DNA of 64,000 bases. It comes from an uncultured Tenacibaculum sp. GTDB taxonomy: Bacteria; Bacteroidota; Bacteroidia; Flavobacteriales; Flavobacteriaceae. The notes beneath the pieces were generated by a model, which saw only the letters and a list, made by a program, of their open reading frames with translations, had not been told where the DNA came from and made no database searches. Positions 45,175 to 53,810 of this stretch are shown piece by piece; position 1 is the first letter of the stretch; the number at the start of each line of letters is the position of its first letter. Where the stretch lies: positions 1 through 64,000 of the forward strand of contig CAKZVD010000027.1 in NCBI GenBank assembly GCA_937922085.1, given 5' to 3'. The translations under genes were made by a program, and so were the position numbers.

Positions 45175-45252
45175 GTTTCTTCAATTATTTTTCTTTCTTA
45201 AATTTATAAAGAGGTCTATCTTGTTTACCTCTGATCTAATCTTTTTGCTTTT

Positions 45253-45360
45253 CACAACATAAAATAACCTGTTCGCAACATCTGGTTAAAGCTCATACTA
45301 CTTTAAGTGTAATTTCACATCAGAAAGCAACTAATAGCGCTACTACAAGTTTTCTAAAAA
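45253..45360 (+). promoter_or_regulatory. island promoter A: CACAACAT direct repeat plus conserved core
   Basis: CACAACAT at 45253-45260 and CGCAACAT at 45274-45281 are 21 bp apart start to start. A conserved core follows (TAATTTCACATCAGAAA, then CAACTAATAGCGCTACTA, ending TTTTCTAAAAACT), with CGCTAC starting 64 bp after the second box. The same arrangement recurs at 46166, 47814 and 49534. It drives the frameshifted gene at 45425. Confidence 0.75.
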
Positions 45361-45368
45361 CTAAGTAA

Positions 45369-45400
45369 AGTAGAGGTCCGAAACTACTATAAAAAACGAA
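45369..45400 (+). ncRNA. conserved leader A (AGTAG...CTACT hairpin)
   Basis: AGTAG (45369-45373) and CTACT (45384-45388) enclose AGGTCCGAAA and are followed by ATAAAAAACGA. The same element occurs at 47917 and 49649. Being downstream of the promoter core, it should be in the 5' leader of the mRNA. Confidence 0.5.
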
Positions 45401-45424
45401 ATTAAAGTTTTAAAAAATAAAATT

Positions 45425-45822
45425 ATGTCATCTAAAATTGTATTTAATTTATATAACAATACTTCACAAACACTTAAAACCCAAACCAGTGGTCATATAT
45501 TGAAAATAATGCTGATGCTTTAAATGGACTAACTTTAAATCCAATACCAGAAGGAAACACAGACGATTATATTGCTGCTACAATTACAGTAACCACAGGT
45601 GATCACGATGGATCGATCACATTAAATTTCCTTGATGTAGATTTAGATAACTTACAAATTGCTAGCCTTCGTTGTACGGATTTAAAAAATCCTGAAGATG
45701 AAGGAGTATTAATTCCAACTTATAATGAAGGTTATCAATTAAACTCTACAGGCTATAGAAGTATAAATAACGCTCGATTAATCGAAGTTTATATACTTGA
45801 ACCATCATCTTCTGACAGTTAA
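45425..45822 (+). pseudogene. small beta-rich protein gene with a single-base frameshift
   Basis: ATG 45425 starts MSSKIVFNLYNNTSQTLKTQ, but this frame stops after about 32 codons. Shifting the frame by one base within the A/C-rich tract near 45476-45490 continues WSYIENNADALNGLTLNPIP and about 110 more residues to TAA at 45822. The whole span is 398 bp, one short of a multiple of three, consistent with one lost base. The restored protein (about 132 residues) has no signal peptide and is beta-rich with acidic strands. The family is not recognised. It could be an assembly error rather than a real mutation. Confidence 0.7.
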
Positions 45823-45894
45823 TTATATTAACATCTCAGTAAGAACATAGCTATAGAGAATATTATTATGAACAAACAATTAAAATAAAAAAAC

Positions 45895-46050
45895 ATGAAA
45901 CCAGATATTAAAACAATTGACACAAATAAATCAATGAATAAAGATCTCCCAACCATTTTTGTATTTACTGGTAATACTAGTGATGTAAATATATTTATTG
46001 AAAAAAATGCTACAGATGGATATTCTTTAAAAATTGATCAGAAAAAATAA
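45895..46050 (+). CDS. 51-residue small protein
   Basis: ATG 45895 to TAA 46050: it begins MKPDIKTIDTNKSMNKDLPT, then IFVFTGNTSDVNIFIEKNATDG. It looks like a short beta-hairpin protein. It lies 72 bp after the frameshifted gene and directly before a strong terminator, so it is the last gene of that transcript. No family is recognised. Confidence 0.6.
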   Translation: MKPDIKTIDTNKSMNKDLPTIFVFTGNTSDVNIFIEKNATDGYSLKIDQKK

Positions 46051-46077
46051 AAATTAATCTTTTTTAAATTTACAATT

Positions 46078-46116
46078 AATAGCTCTTTAAACAATGTTTT
46101 TAAAGAGCTATTTTTA
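46078..46116 (+). terminator. terminator of island unit A
   Basis: AATAGCTCTTTAAA (46078-46091) and TTTAAAGAGCTATT (46099-46112), 14-bp perfect arms, then TTT. Confidence 0.88.
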
Positions 46117-46165
46117 GTTCAAAAGACTTTAAAATAGCTTATTCCTCTTCTTAAAACGTCTAATT

Positions 46166-46272
46166 CACAACATAAAAACTTCGTTTCACAACATTGCTTT
46201 CATTTTCTAACAATCTTAAAGGTAATTTCACTTCAGAAGACAACTAGTTACGCTACTATAATTTTCTAAAAA
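46166..46272 (+). promoter_or_regulatory. island promoter B: CACAACAT direct repeat plus conserved core
   Basis: CACAACAT at 46166-46173 and 46187-46194 (21 bp apart). The core is GGTAATTTCACTTCAGAAG then CAACTAGTTACGCTACTATA, ending TTTTCTAAAAACT, with CGCTAC 64 bp after the second box. The AGTAG/CTACT leader is missing here. It drives 46303 and probably the GH18 gene. Confidence 0.78.
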
Positions 46273-46302
46273 CTTAGAAATAATAACTAAACAATTATAA
46301 AA

Positions 46303-46848
46303 ATGAGTAAAGAACATGATAATAATTTTGAACTAAAAATGGTAGGTCTATCTAACTTTAAATTTACTGTTGGAAACACTAAAAATACAGACTATTCTAT
46401 TACAGATGGGCAACCTTGGGGAGGTGTTAGTACTACTTCAAATAATGATAATGCTACAATAACCGTTAAAGCCGGTAGAAAAAAATCAACAGATGTAGCT
46501 ATATGGTTTAAAGACACTATTGAAAATGGCTCAGCTATTGGTTGCCAAACAATAGACAAATTACCTACAAAGCTAAACTTTGCTTGTAAGGGTACTATGA
46601 GTTTTTCTCATGGAGGAAGTTCTTACATAGGAGAAAACATCATAATTGCTCAAGGGAGTACTGCTGGCTCTAGAAACAATTGGTGGATTGGTGGTCCTAA
46701 CATGACTACTATAAACGATTTCCCTGCAGGAATACTTTCTATTATAGGCCAAAACTTTAGTCAAGGAAAATTATTAAAAGCTAAAATAACTTTCACTGTT
46801 TTTGTAGGTAATGTTTCTTCAATGAGTATGAATATTATATCAATTTAA
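46303..46848 (+). CDS. unknown beta-rich protein of the LytTR island
   Basis: This 181-residue protein has no signal peptide and no lipobox. It is rich in Gly, Ser, Asn and Thr. Likely strands alternate with polar loops (for example NFELKMVGLSNFKFTVGN), with an aromatic NNWWIGGP (about 126-133). The overall look is of a small lectin-like or pore-former-like beta-sandwich, but I cannot name a family. It is 11 bp before the GH18 gene, so the two are co-transcribed. Confidence 0.72.
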   Translation: MSKEHDNNFELKMVGLSNFKFTVGNTKNTDYSITDGQPWGGVSTTSNNDNATITVKAGRKKSTDVAIWFKDTIENGSAIGCQTIDKLPTKLNFACKGTMSFSHGGSSYIGENIIIAQGSTAGSRNNWWIGGPNMTTINDFPAGILSIIGQNFSQGKLLKAKITFTVFVGNVSSMSMNIISI

Positions 46849-46859
46849 AACTTAAAATT

Positions 46860-47713
46860 ATGCCTAAAAAAGTAATCGGCTATTTCAGTAATTGGATTAA
46901 CCTACAAAACGTTAAAGATAAATACCAAGGGTATACAGATATTATTTTCGCCTTTTGGCAAGATCCTACATCAGGAGTATCTGGAGCAGTAGAAGCTGTT
47001 ATTAAACAACCAGAAATATTAAACTTTTTAAAAAGTAAAAACAAAAAATGTATTCTTGCTGCTGGTGGAGCAAACTTGCAAAACCCTTTGCAGTTCAATG
47101 CTCAAAAATTTGGAACTGATTTAGCTAATTTTGCTATTAATCATAATTTTGATGGAGTTGATTTAGATATTGAAAATCTAACTGTCCCTCCAACTATAGC
47201 AGAAATAAACTGGCTTGTAGATGCTACTAAAGCTGTAAAAGCTATCAATGAAGACCTTTTAATTTCTCATGCTCCACAAGCTACTTATTTTACAAATAAT
47301 GGAGGATATAGTTTAGTAGAGCAAGATACTAATGGGATTATAGATTATTTCAATATCCAATACTATAATCAAGGAACCTGGGAATATCAAACTTATGACA
47401 ACTATGAATCTATGTTTGAAACTTCATATAATAATTACTCAAATAACACCTCTATTCCTAGTATCATTGAACAAGGTATTCGTCTAAAAAGCTTATGATA
47501 GGAAAACCTATAACTATTCAAGATATAGGAAATCCTGAATCTACTGGATACATTCCTTTAGAACAGTTTACTAAAATAATCAATCAGGCTATTGGTAATG
47601 AAATTCCTTTTGGAGGTGTAATGGGATGGAAAATTGATAATGATATAGATGGTATTTGGGGTAAAACAATGGAGAAAACATTATCTGGTAAAAGTCTCTC
47701 AGTAGAAGTATAA
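46860..47713 (+). pseudogene. GH18 chitinase-like glycosidase, split by a single-base frameshift
   Basis: The first frame (46860-47498) has the GH18 fold: KVIGYFSNWINL at the N-terminus, LAAGGANLQ, and the catalytic DGVDLDIEN with the acid Glu intact. It runs into TGA after GIRLKSL. The second frame (47495-47713) continues the same domain (MIGKPITI, FGGVMGWKIDNDIDG with the conserved Trp). Adding one A to the CTAAAAAGC tract near 47484-47488 joins them into a normal domain of about 284 residues; the span is one base short of a multiple of three. No signal peptide. It could be a real frameshift, slippage decoding or a sequencing error. Confidence 0.83.
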
Positions 47714-47741
47714 ATAAAACACTTTATTTAAAGTACATATG

Positions 47742-47775
47742 CGACTAATAACTTACATGTTATTGGTCGTTTTTT
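47742..47775 (+). terminator. terminator of island unit B
   Basis: CGACTAATAAC (47742-47752) and GTTATTGGTCG (47759-47769), 11-bp arms with one G-T pair, then TTTTTT. Confidence 0.85.
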
Positions 47776-47813
47776 ATTTATAAAGTTAATACTAGATCTT
47801 TATTACACTTTTT

Positions 47814-47916
47814 CACAACATAAAATTCCCTACTCACAACATTATATCAATTATCAATTTGGTTTAAAAGTAAATTTACATCAGAAAACGAAAATAGCGC
47901 TACATAAGTTTTCTAA
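47814..47916 (+). promoter_or_regulatory. island promoter C: CACAACAT direct repeat plus conserved core
   Basis: CACAACAT at 47814-47821 and 47835-47842 (21 bp apart). The core is GTAAATTTACATCAGAAAAC then AATAGCGCTACATAAG, ending TTTTCTAAAG, with CGCTAC 63 bp after the second box. It drives the 108-residue protein and the Ntn hydrolase. Confidence 0.78.
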
Positions 47917-47976
47917 AGTAGAGCTCAGAAACTACTATAAAAACGAGGCGGTATCTGAAAAGCCTTACGAGTATGA
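47917..47976 (+). ncRNA. conserved leader C with two hairpins
   Basis: Hairpin 1: AGTAG (47917-47921) with CTACT (47932-47936). Then ATAAAAACGAGGC, and hairpin 2 with AGGC (47946-47949) pairing GCCT (47962-47965), followed by TACGAGTATGAGTAA. Leader D at 49649 repeats the same order and wording. It is probably a structured 5' UTR shared by the regulon. Confidence 0.55.
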
Positions 47977-47999
47977 GTAAATATTAAAACCAAAGAACC

Positions 48000-48326
48000 A
48001 TGTCAACAAAAGGTAAATTTTATGTAATCAATAAATCTAAATATTCAATTACAGGAACAGTAACTTATCATGATCGAACTAATTGCCGAATTATTTTTAA
48101 CAACTTAAAACCTGGCGAAAAAACTGAAACAAAAGACTTCTCTTCTGGTGCTGGCACAAAAGATAGCTGGTACTACGATTATATTCAAAATGAAAAAATA
48201 AGAAGAGGAAGTAAAGATTGTGCTTTTTATGCAAAAGATCAGAGTGGAGATGTGATAATATCAATTGGAGATAATTTTTTTAAAGTTACACCAAATGAGA
48301 GTGGTTCTTGTGTAAAAAACTTTTAA
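48000..48326 (+). CDS. 108-residue beta-rich protein of the LytTR island
   Basis: It begins MSTKGKFYVINKSKYSITGT, has no signal peptide, and includes CRIIFNNLKPGEKTETKDFS, DSWYYDYIQN and DVIISIGDNFF. The protein looks like a single compact beta-sandwich with three Cys residues. I recognise no family; the N-terminal strand followed by a polar turn resembles the other island cargo proteins (45425, 49730). It is 30 bp before the Ntn hydrolase and in the same transcript. Confidence 0.72.
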   Translation: MSTKGKFYVINKSKYSITGTVTYHDRTNCRIIFNNLKPGEKTETKDFSSGAGTKDSWYYDYIQNEKIRRGSKDCAFYAKDQSGDVIISIGDNFFKVTPNESGSCVKNF

Positions 48327-48356
48327 AATCAAAAAAACAACTTAAAAAACAGGAAT

Positions 48357-49430
48357 ATGTGTACTAGGGTATTTAACAATTTCAATAATGAAAATAAATA
48401 TTTAACAACTGCCAGAAATATGGATTGGGCAACACAAATGCCTACAACTATTTTTGCATTTAAAGTGGAACCTAACGAACTCACAACAAAATCAGGAACT
48501 TACCCTGAAAACCAATATTCTTTAACATGGACTGCAAGATATAGTAGTATTGTGACAATGGTTGGTATAGAAGCTCCATTTGGTGCTTCAGATGGTATAA
48601 ACTCTGAAGGACTAGTTGCTAATTTATTATATGATAGTGATGCTAGTTATGAAAGAGAAGATGCCAGTTATTGCAAAAACTTAGATGTTCTACGATGGGT
48701 TCAATTTGTACTCGATACTTGTTGCTCTGTAAAAGAAGTCGTTTTTGCATTTAGTAAAGACACTCAAATACAAATTCAACTAATTGGTGGCGAAGTTCCT
48801 GGTACTAGTAAAGCTGCTTCTTTACATCTTTCTGTTTCAGATAAATTTGGGGACTCTGCAATTATAGAGGTTCATCGAGGTAGGTATATTATATATCATA
48901 ACCCTGAGTTTAGAGTAATGACCAACGAACCTTCATATGCTAAACAAATAGAACTAAATCAATTTTGGCGATGGCAATGGAACAAGAAAAAAAACAACTT
49001 CCCAAGTAATACACTTCCTGGAGGGCCATTTCCTTCAGATAGATTTGCTAGAGCATCTTATTACCTAAATCATTTATTCGATACTAAGAATATTACAGAC
49101 TCTTTAACACAATCTAAGTCGGTAGTTATGAATGCATCTGTTCCTGTAAATTTTGAATCTGACAATGATCAATTTCCAAATATTGCTCAAACATTATGGA
49201 CTACTATTGCTTGCCATAATAATTTAAAATATTATTTCTCTAATACGAGAACAATGGGAGAAATTTATATGGATTTAAATTTACTTCAAGAATTTCCAAG
49301 TTCTGTTTCAAAACTTGTGGTTATTTCTGAAAAAGATGATGAATTTATAAATCAAGAATTATTCGGGTATCAAAATGAAAATTTTGAAGAAACTGTTGAT
49401 CCATTTACTTCAGAATTAATTATTGCTTAG
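48357..49430 (+). CDS. choloylglycine-hydrolase-family linear amide C-N hydrolase (Ntn)
   Basis: This 357-residue protein begins MCTRVFNNF, with Cys2 as the expected N-terminal nucleophile once Met is removed. TARNMDWA (about 19-26) supplies the Arg/Asp pair of the family. GASDGINSEGLVANLLY (about 76-92) and NEPSYAKQIELN fit the bile-salt-hydrolase/penicillin-V-acylase fold. It has no signal peptide, whereas most Gram-negative members are exported. It hydrolyses a linear amide; candidates are N-acyl amino acids, acyl-homoserine lactones or penicillin V. Being in the island suggests a secreted-effector or signal-degrading role. Confidence 0.88.
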   Translation: MCTRVFNNFNNENKYLTTARNMDWATQMPTTIFAFKVEPNELTTKSGTYPENQYSLTWTARYSSIVTMVGIEAPFGASDGINSEGLVANLLYDSDASYEREDASYCKNLDVLRWVQFVLDTCCSVKEVVFAFSKDTQIQIQLIGGEVPGTSKAASLHLSVSDKFGDSAIIEVHRGRYIIYHNPEFRVMTNEPSYAKQIELNQFWRWQWNKKKNNFPSNTLPGGPFPSDRFARASYYLNHLFDTKNITDSLTQSKSVVMNASVPVNFESDNDQFPNIAQTLWTTIACHNNLKYYFSNTRTMGEIYMDLNLLQEFPSSVSKLVVISEKDDEFINQELFGYQNENFEETVDPFTSELIIA

Positions 49431-49450
49431 CTCATTATAAATACTAATTA

Positions 49451-49504
49451 AAAAGAAATTACCTCTATGATATTTTAATTTCATAGAGGTAATTTCTTTT
49501 TATT
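49451..49504 (+). terminator. terminator of island unit C
   Basis: AAAAGAAATTACCTCTATGA (49451-49470) and its perfect 20-bp complement at 49481-49500, then T-run. Confidence 0.9.
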
Positions 49505-49533
49505 GAAACGGTCTTTCTTGACTCCCTCCTATT

Positions 49534-49638
49534 CACAACACAAAATTTCCGTTTCACAACATTCAACTAATTTCATCTTCACTTAACAAGTAATTTAGTA
49601 TCAGAAAACAACTAATAGCGCTATATAAATTTTCTAAA
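49534..49638 (+). promoter_or_regulatory. island promoter D: CACAACAT direct repeat plus conserved core
   Basis: CACAACAC at 49534-49541 and CACAACAT at 49555-49562 (21 bp apart). The core is GTAATTTAGTATCAGAAAAC then AACTAATAGCGCTATATA, ending TTTTCTAAAAAC, with CGCTAT 64 bp after the second box. It drives the 112-residue protein at 49730. Confidence 0.78.
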
Positions 49639-49648
49639 AACAACAATA

Positions 49649-49710
49649 AGTAGAGTTCAGCAACTACTATAAAAAACGAGGCGTCCTCCCGAAAAGCCTT
49701 ATGAGTAAGG
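49649..49710 (+). ncRNA. conserved leader D with two hairpins
   Basis: AGTAG (49649-49653) pairs with CTACT (49664-49668). Then ATAAAAAACGAGGCG and GAAAAGCCTTATGAGTAA (AGGC pairing GCCT), the same layout as leader C at 47917. The loop of the second hairpin differs (GTCCTCCC here, GGTATCTG in C) while the stems are kept. Confidence 0.55.
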
Positions 49711-49729
49711 AATAAATTAAACAAATAAA

Positions 49730-50068
49730 ATGGAAAATTTACTTTACGATCGAGTTATTGCAAACAAATCAGATGTAATATCTGGTACTTTAAAATGTTC
49801 AACAGCAACTGTTTTTTCAAGAACATTTGATGAAGCATTAGTTTTAGGTTTAGCAAACCCAAGCAGTGTACAAAGTGTATCATATACATTATATGATCAA
49901 AGTACAAATACTATTTTAGATTCAGGAACACTATCTGCTGGAAAAAGCAAGCAAATAACTGTACCTGCAACTAGCGAAATGAGTTCTTATAGGTTACAGA
50001 ACAAATCAAATTGCGGAATTACTCATACTACTCCTATTTTAATGTATTCTGTAACAATTGCAGATTAA
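49730..50068 (+). CDS. 112-residue beta-rich protein of the LytTR island
   Basis: It begins MENLLYDRVIANKSDVISGT and includes SVQSVSYTLYDQSTNTILDS and ILMYSVTIAD at the end. It has no signal peptide and is rich in Ser/Thr. The likely fold is a single beta-sandwich. I recognise no family. It forms its own transcription unit with promoter D and the terminator at 50075. Confidence 0.7.
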   Translation: MENLLYDRVIANKSDVISGTLKCSTATVFSRTFDEALVLGLANPSSVQSVSYTLYDQSTNTILDSGTLSAGKSKQITVPATSEMSSYRLQNKSNCGITHTTPILMYSVTIAD

Positions 50069-50074
50069 TATTCG

Positions 50075-50114
50075 AATAACCTCAAAGTAAAAAGATACTT
50101 TGAGGTTATTTTTA
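50075..50114 (+). terminator. terminator of island unit D
   Basis: AATAACCTCAAAGTA (50075-50089) and TACTTTGAGGTTATT (50096-50110), 15-bp perfect arms, then TTT. Confidence 0.9.
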
Positions 50115-50190
50115 ACTTTTCTTACAATTCTAAACTTTACTTTCTTTCTTCTGAAGAAAACCTTATTTTTACTGCTTATTTTAGTTTTAA

Positions 50191-52983
50191 ATGAAGAAAG
50201 ATCTTTCTACCATAAATCCAAAAGAAAACATCATAATTAAAGGTGCTGCATTGCATAATCTTAAAAACATTGATGTTGTTATTCCTAGAAATAAACTTGT
50301 TGTAATAACTGGATTATCTGGTTCAGGAAAATCCTCTTTAGCTTTCGATACGCTCTATGCAGAAGGACAAAGAAGATATGTAGAAAGTTTATCTTCCTAT
50401 GCACGTCAGTTTTTAGGAAAATTGCACAAACCTAAAGTAGATTATATTAAAGGAATTGCACCAGCTATTGCTATAGAACAAAAAGTAAATTCTACAAACC
50501 CACGTTCTACAGTTGGTACCTCTACTGAAATTTATGACTATATAAAACTATTATATGCTAGAATAGGAAAAACCTACTCTCCTATATCTGGTAATGAAGT
50601 TAAAAAACATACAGTAACTGATGTTATTAACTATATTAAATCTTTAACTGAAAAAACCAAATTATTACTATTAGCTCCGATAACAATTTCTGAAGGAAGA
50701 GATTTAGAAACTGTTTTAAAAGTACTTACACAACAAGGATATGCTAGAGTAAAATATAAAGAGAAGGTTTATAGAATAAAAAAATTCCCTGTAGATAATT
50801 TTGATACAGCTACTTTTGAGTTAGTTATTGATAGGGTAATCATAGAAGATAATGAAGATTTCTATAATCGATTAGCAGATGCTATTCAAACCGCTTTTTT
50901 TGAAGGTAAAGGTATTTGTTCTATAGAAGATTTGGAAACTAAGAATGTTACTTTATTTAGTAATAAATTTGAATTAGATGGACTCACATTTCTAGAGCCT
51001 AATCTACATTTATTTAGTTTTAATAACCCTTATGGTGCTTGCCCTAATTGTGAAGGTTATGGTAGTGTAATAGGTATCGATGAAGATCTAGTAATTCCAA
51101 ACACAGGTTTATCTATTTATGAAAATGCAATTTTTCCTTTTAGAACAGATTCTTTTAAAAGGTATAAAGATGATTTAGTATTACATGCTTCAGATTTTGA
51201 TATTCCTATTCATAAACCTTGGTTTGAACTTACAGAAGAACAACAAGGGTTAGTATGGGCTGGAACTTCTAAATTTAAAGGAATACACCAATTATTTAGC
51301 GAATTAGAAGAAAAAAGCTATAAAATACAAAACAGAGTAATGCTTTCACGTTATCGTGGTAAAACAACCTGTAATGAATGTAATGGTAAACGTCTTCGTA
51401 AAGAAGCTAATTATGTAAAAGTATTTGACAAAACGATTTCTGACTTAGTAAATTTACCTTTAGATGAATTAAGTACATTCTTCAATAGTATTGTTTTAAA
51501 TAAATATGATCAAAAAATTGCACAACGATTACTTACAGAAATTAAGAATCGTTTACAGTTTTTAACCGACGTAGGTTTAAGCTATTTAACTTTAAATAGA
51601 ACTTCAAACACTCTTTCTGGAGGAGAAAGTCAGCGTATTAACTTAGCAACTTCTTTAGGTAGTTCTTTAGTAGGGTCTATGTATATTTTAGACGAACCCA
51701 GTATTGGTTTACACCCTAAGGATACTGAGAAATTAATTACAGTTTTAAAAGATTTAAGAGATCTAGGAAATACTGTAATTGTTGTTGAACATGATGAAGA
51801 CATCATGAAAGAAGCAGATTACATTATTGATATTGGACCAGAAGCTGGTACTTATGGTGGTGAAGTTGTTGCTGAAGGAAATTTTAAAGAGATTTTAAAA
51901 TCTACTACATTAACAGCAAGATATTTATCTGAGAAATTAGAAATAAAGATCCCAGAAAAAAGAAGAAAAACTACCAATTTCATAAAAGTAATAGGTGCAA
52001 GAGAAAATAACTTAAAAAATATTGATGTTACTTTTCCTTTAAACAACTTAACTGTTATTACTGGAGTTTCTGGTAGTGGAAAAAGCACACTTGTAAAGAA
52101 AATTTTATATCCAATAATGCAAAAAAAATTAATTGGATATGGTGACAAAATAGGACAATATACATCGGTTGAAGGGAGTTATGAAAATTTAAAACACATT
52201 GAATTTATAGATCAAAACCCGATTGGAAGATCTTCTAGGTCTAACCCTGTTACTTATATAAAGGCTTATGATGACATAAGAAAATTACTATCTAGTCAAA
52301 AGCTATCTAAAATGCGAAATTATCAACCTAAACATTTTTCTTTTAATGTAGAAGGAGGTCGTTGTGAAGTTTGCAAAGGAGAGGGAGTAGTTACTATTGA
52401 AATGCAATTTATGGCTGATGTTCATTTACAATGTGAACAATGTCATGGAAAGCGATTTAAAAAGGAAATTTTAGAAGTTAAGTTTTGTAATAAAAATATT
52501 GATGATATATTAAACCTAACTATTGATGATGCCATTACTTTTTTTAAAGATAATGAAGTTAAAAAAATAGCTAATCGATTAAAACCATTGCAAGATGTAG
52601 GCTTAGGTTATGTAAAACTAGGGCAATCATCTTCTACCCTATCTGGTGGTGAAGCTCAGCGAATTAAACTAGCATCTTTTCTTGTAAAAGGAAACACCAA
52701 AGAAAAAGCGTTGTTTATTTTTGATGAACCCACCACAGGTTTGCATTTTCATGATATTAATAAATTATTAGCTTCTTTTAATGCTTTAATAGAAAAAGGA
52801 CATTCTATTATTGTTATTGAACACAATATTGATTTGATAAAATGTGCCGATTACATTATTGATTTAGGTATTGAAGGAGGTAAAAATGGTGGGAACCTAA
52901 TTTTTCAAGGAACTCCAGAAGAATTAATAGATCAAAAAGAATCTCAAACTGCATTTTTTGTTAAAGAAAAATTGAAGAAATAG
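50191..52983 (+). CDS. uvrA: excinuclease ABC subunit A
   Basis: This 930-residue nucleotide-excision-repair ATPase finds DNA damage together with UvrB. It has two ABC modules. The Walker A motifs are [14 protein letters not shown] (about 43-56) and [15 protein letters not shown] (about 627-641). The signature motifs are LSGGESQR and LSGGEAQR. Zinc-finger cysteine pairs include [16 protein letters not shown] and CEQCHGKR. It is complete. It marks the right edge of the accessory island; the sigma factor is at the left edge. Confidence 0.97.
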   Translation: MKKDLSTINPKENIIIKGAALHNLKNIDVVIPRNKLVVITGLSGSGKSSLAFDTLYAEGQRRYVESLSSYARQFLGKLHKPKVDYIKGIAPAIAIEQKVNSTNPRSTVGTSTEIYDYIKLLYARIGKTYSPISGNEVKKHTVTDVINYIKSLTEKTKLLLLAPITISEGRDLETVLKVLTQQGYARVKYKEKVYRIKKFPVDNFDTATFELVIDRVIIEDNEDFYNRLADAIQTAFFEGKGICSIEDLETKNVTLFSNKFELDGLTFLEPNLHLFSFNNPYGACPNCEGYGSVIGIDEDLVIPNTGLSIYENAIFPFRTDSFKRYKDDLVLHASDFDIPIHKPWFELTEEQQGLVWAGTSKFKGIHQLFSELEEKSYKIQNRVMLSRYRGKTTCNECNGKRLRKEANYVKVFDKTISDLVNLPLDELSTFFNSIVLNKYDQKIAQRLLTEIKNRLQFLTDVGLSYLTLNRTSNTLSGGESQRINLATSLGSSLVGSMYILDEPSIGLHPKDTEKLITVLKDLRDLGNTVIVVEHDEDIMKEADYIIDIGPEAGTYGGEVVAEGNFKEILKSTTLTARYLSEKLEIKIPEKRRKTTNFIKVIGARENNLKNIDVTFPLNNLTVITGVSGSGKSTLVKKILYPIMQKKLIGYGDKIGQYTSVEGSYENLKHIEFIDQNPIGRSSRSNPVTYIKAYDDIRKLLSSQKLSKMRNYQPKHFSFNVEGGRCEVCKGEGVVTIEMQFMADVHLQCEQCHGKRFKKEILEVKFCNKNIDDILNLTIDDAITFFKDNEVKKIANRLKPLQDVGLGYVKLGQSSSTLSGGEAQRIKLASFLVKGNTKEKALFIFDEPTTGLHFHDINKLLASFNALIEKGHSIIVIEHNIDLIKCADYIIDLGIEGGKNGGNLIFQGTPEELIDQKESQTAFFVKEKLKK

Positions 52984-53251
52984 TACCGTAAATTTGAATG
53001 AATAATCTTAAAATTATTTTCTGATTCTTTCATTTTTTTTATGATAATAACTAAATTTCAAAAAACAGAAATATTTTCAAAAAAGTTAAAAAATTTGCAT
53101 ATTAACATTGTTTTTTAAATAAAGTTTATAAATCTGTAATTGAAGAGAAGAACTAGTTTACAGCCATATAAGGTATAAATGTTATTTTTTATCAAAAAAA
53201 AAGTTAAAAAAATGAAAAAATATTTATACATTACTGTAAAATTTTAACATT

Positions 53252-53809
53252 ATGACAATGTTACCCCCTACTAAAGGACGATTATTAATTGCAGAACCAT
53301 CTATTTTAAATGATGATTCTTTTAAAAGGGCAATTATTTTATTAACTGAGCACACGACCCAAAGCTCAGTCGGTTTTATATTAAATAGACCATTAGAATA
53401 TGTATTGGAAGATTTGATACCCGATGTGAATTGTAATTTTACAATTTACCAAGGCGGACCTGTAGAACAAGATAATTTATATTTTATTCATAAAGTACCT
53501 CACTTATTAAAAGATAGCATTGAAGTTGCTAATGGAATTTATTGGGGAGGTAATTTTAATGCTTTAAAAAAATTATTGGTAGATGATTTAATTAAACCTA
53601 CAGACATTCGATTTTTCTTAGGCTATTCTGGCTGGGGTACTAATCAATTAAAAGAAGAGTTAGGTACTCAATCTTGGTTTATTACAGAAAATGATTTTAA
53701 AAACATTTTAGCAGAAGATGAAGAAGCTATTTGGAAAAACAAGCTTCTACAAAAAGGTGGTGAATATAAGATTTGGGCAAATGCTCCTGCAGATATTCAA
53801 ATGAATTAA
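53252..53809 (+). CDS. YqgE/AlgH family protein (UPF0301)
   Basis: This 185-residue cytoplasmic protein has the family pattern PTKGRLLIAEPSILND then FKRAIILLTEH (residues 5-33), GFILNRPL, IYQGGPVEQDNLYFIH, and FFLGYSGWG. The family was linked to alginate regulation in Pseudomonas, but its molecular role is unknown. It is preceded by a 268-bp AT-rich gap with no recognisable element, and is convergent with the VOC gene (1 bp apart). Confidence 0.93.
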   Translation: MTMLPPTKGRLLIAEPSILNDDSFKRAIILLTEHTTQSSVGFILNRPLEYVLEDLIPDVNCNFTIYQGGPVEQDNLYFIHKVPHLLKDSIEVANGIYWGGNFNALKKLLVDDLIKPTDIRFFLGYSGWGTNQLKEELGTQSWFITENDFKNILAEDEEAIWKNKLLQKGGEYKIWANAPADIQMN

Positions 53810-53810
53810 T

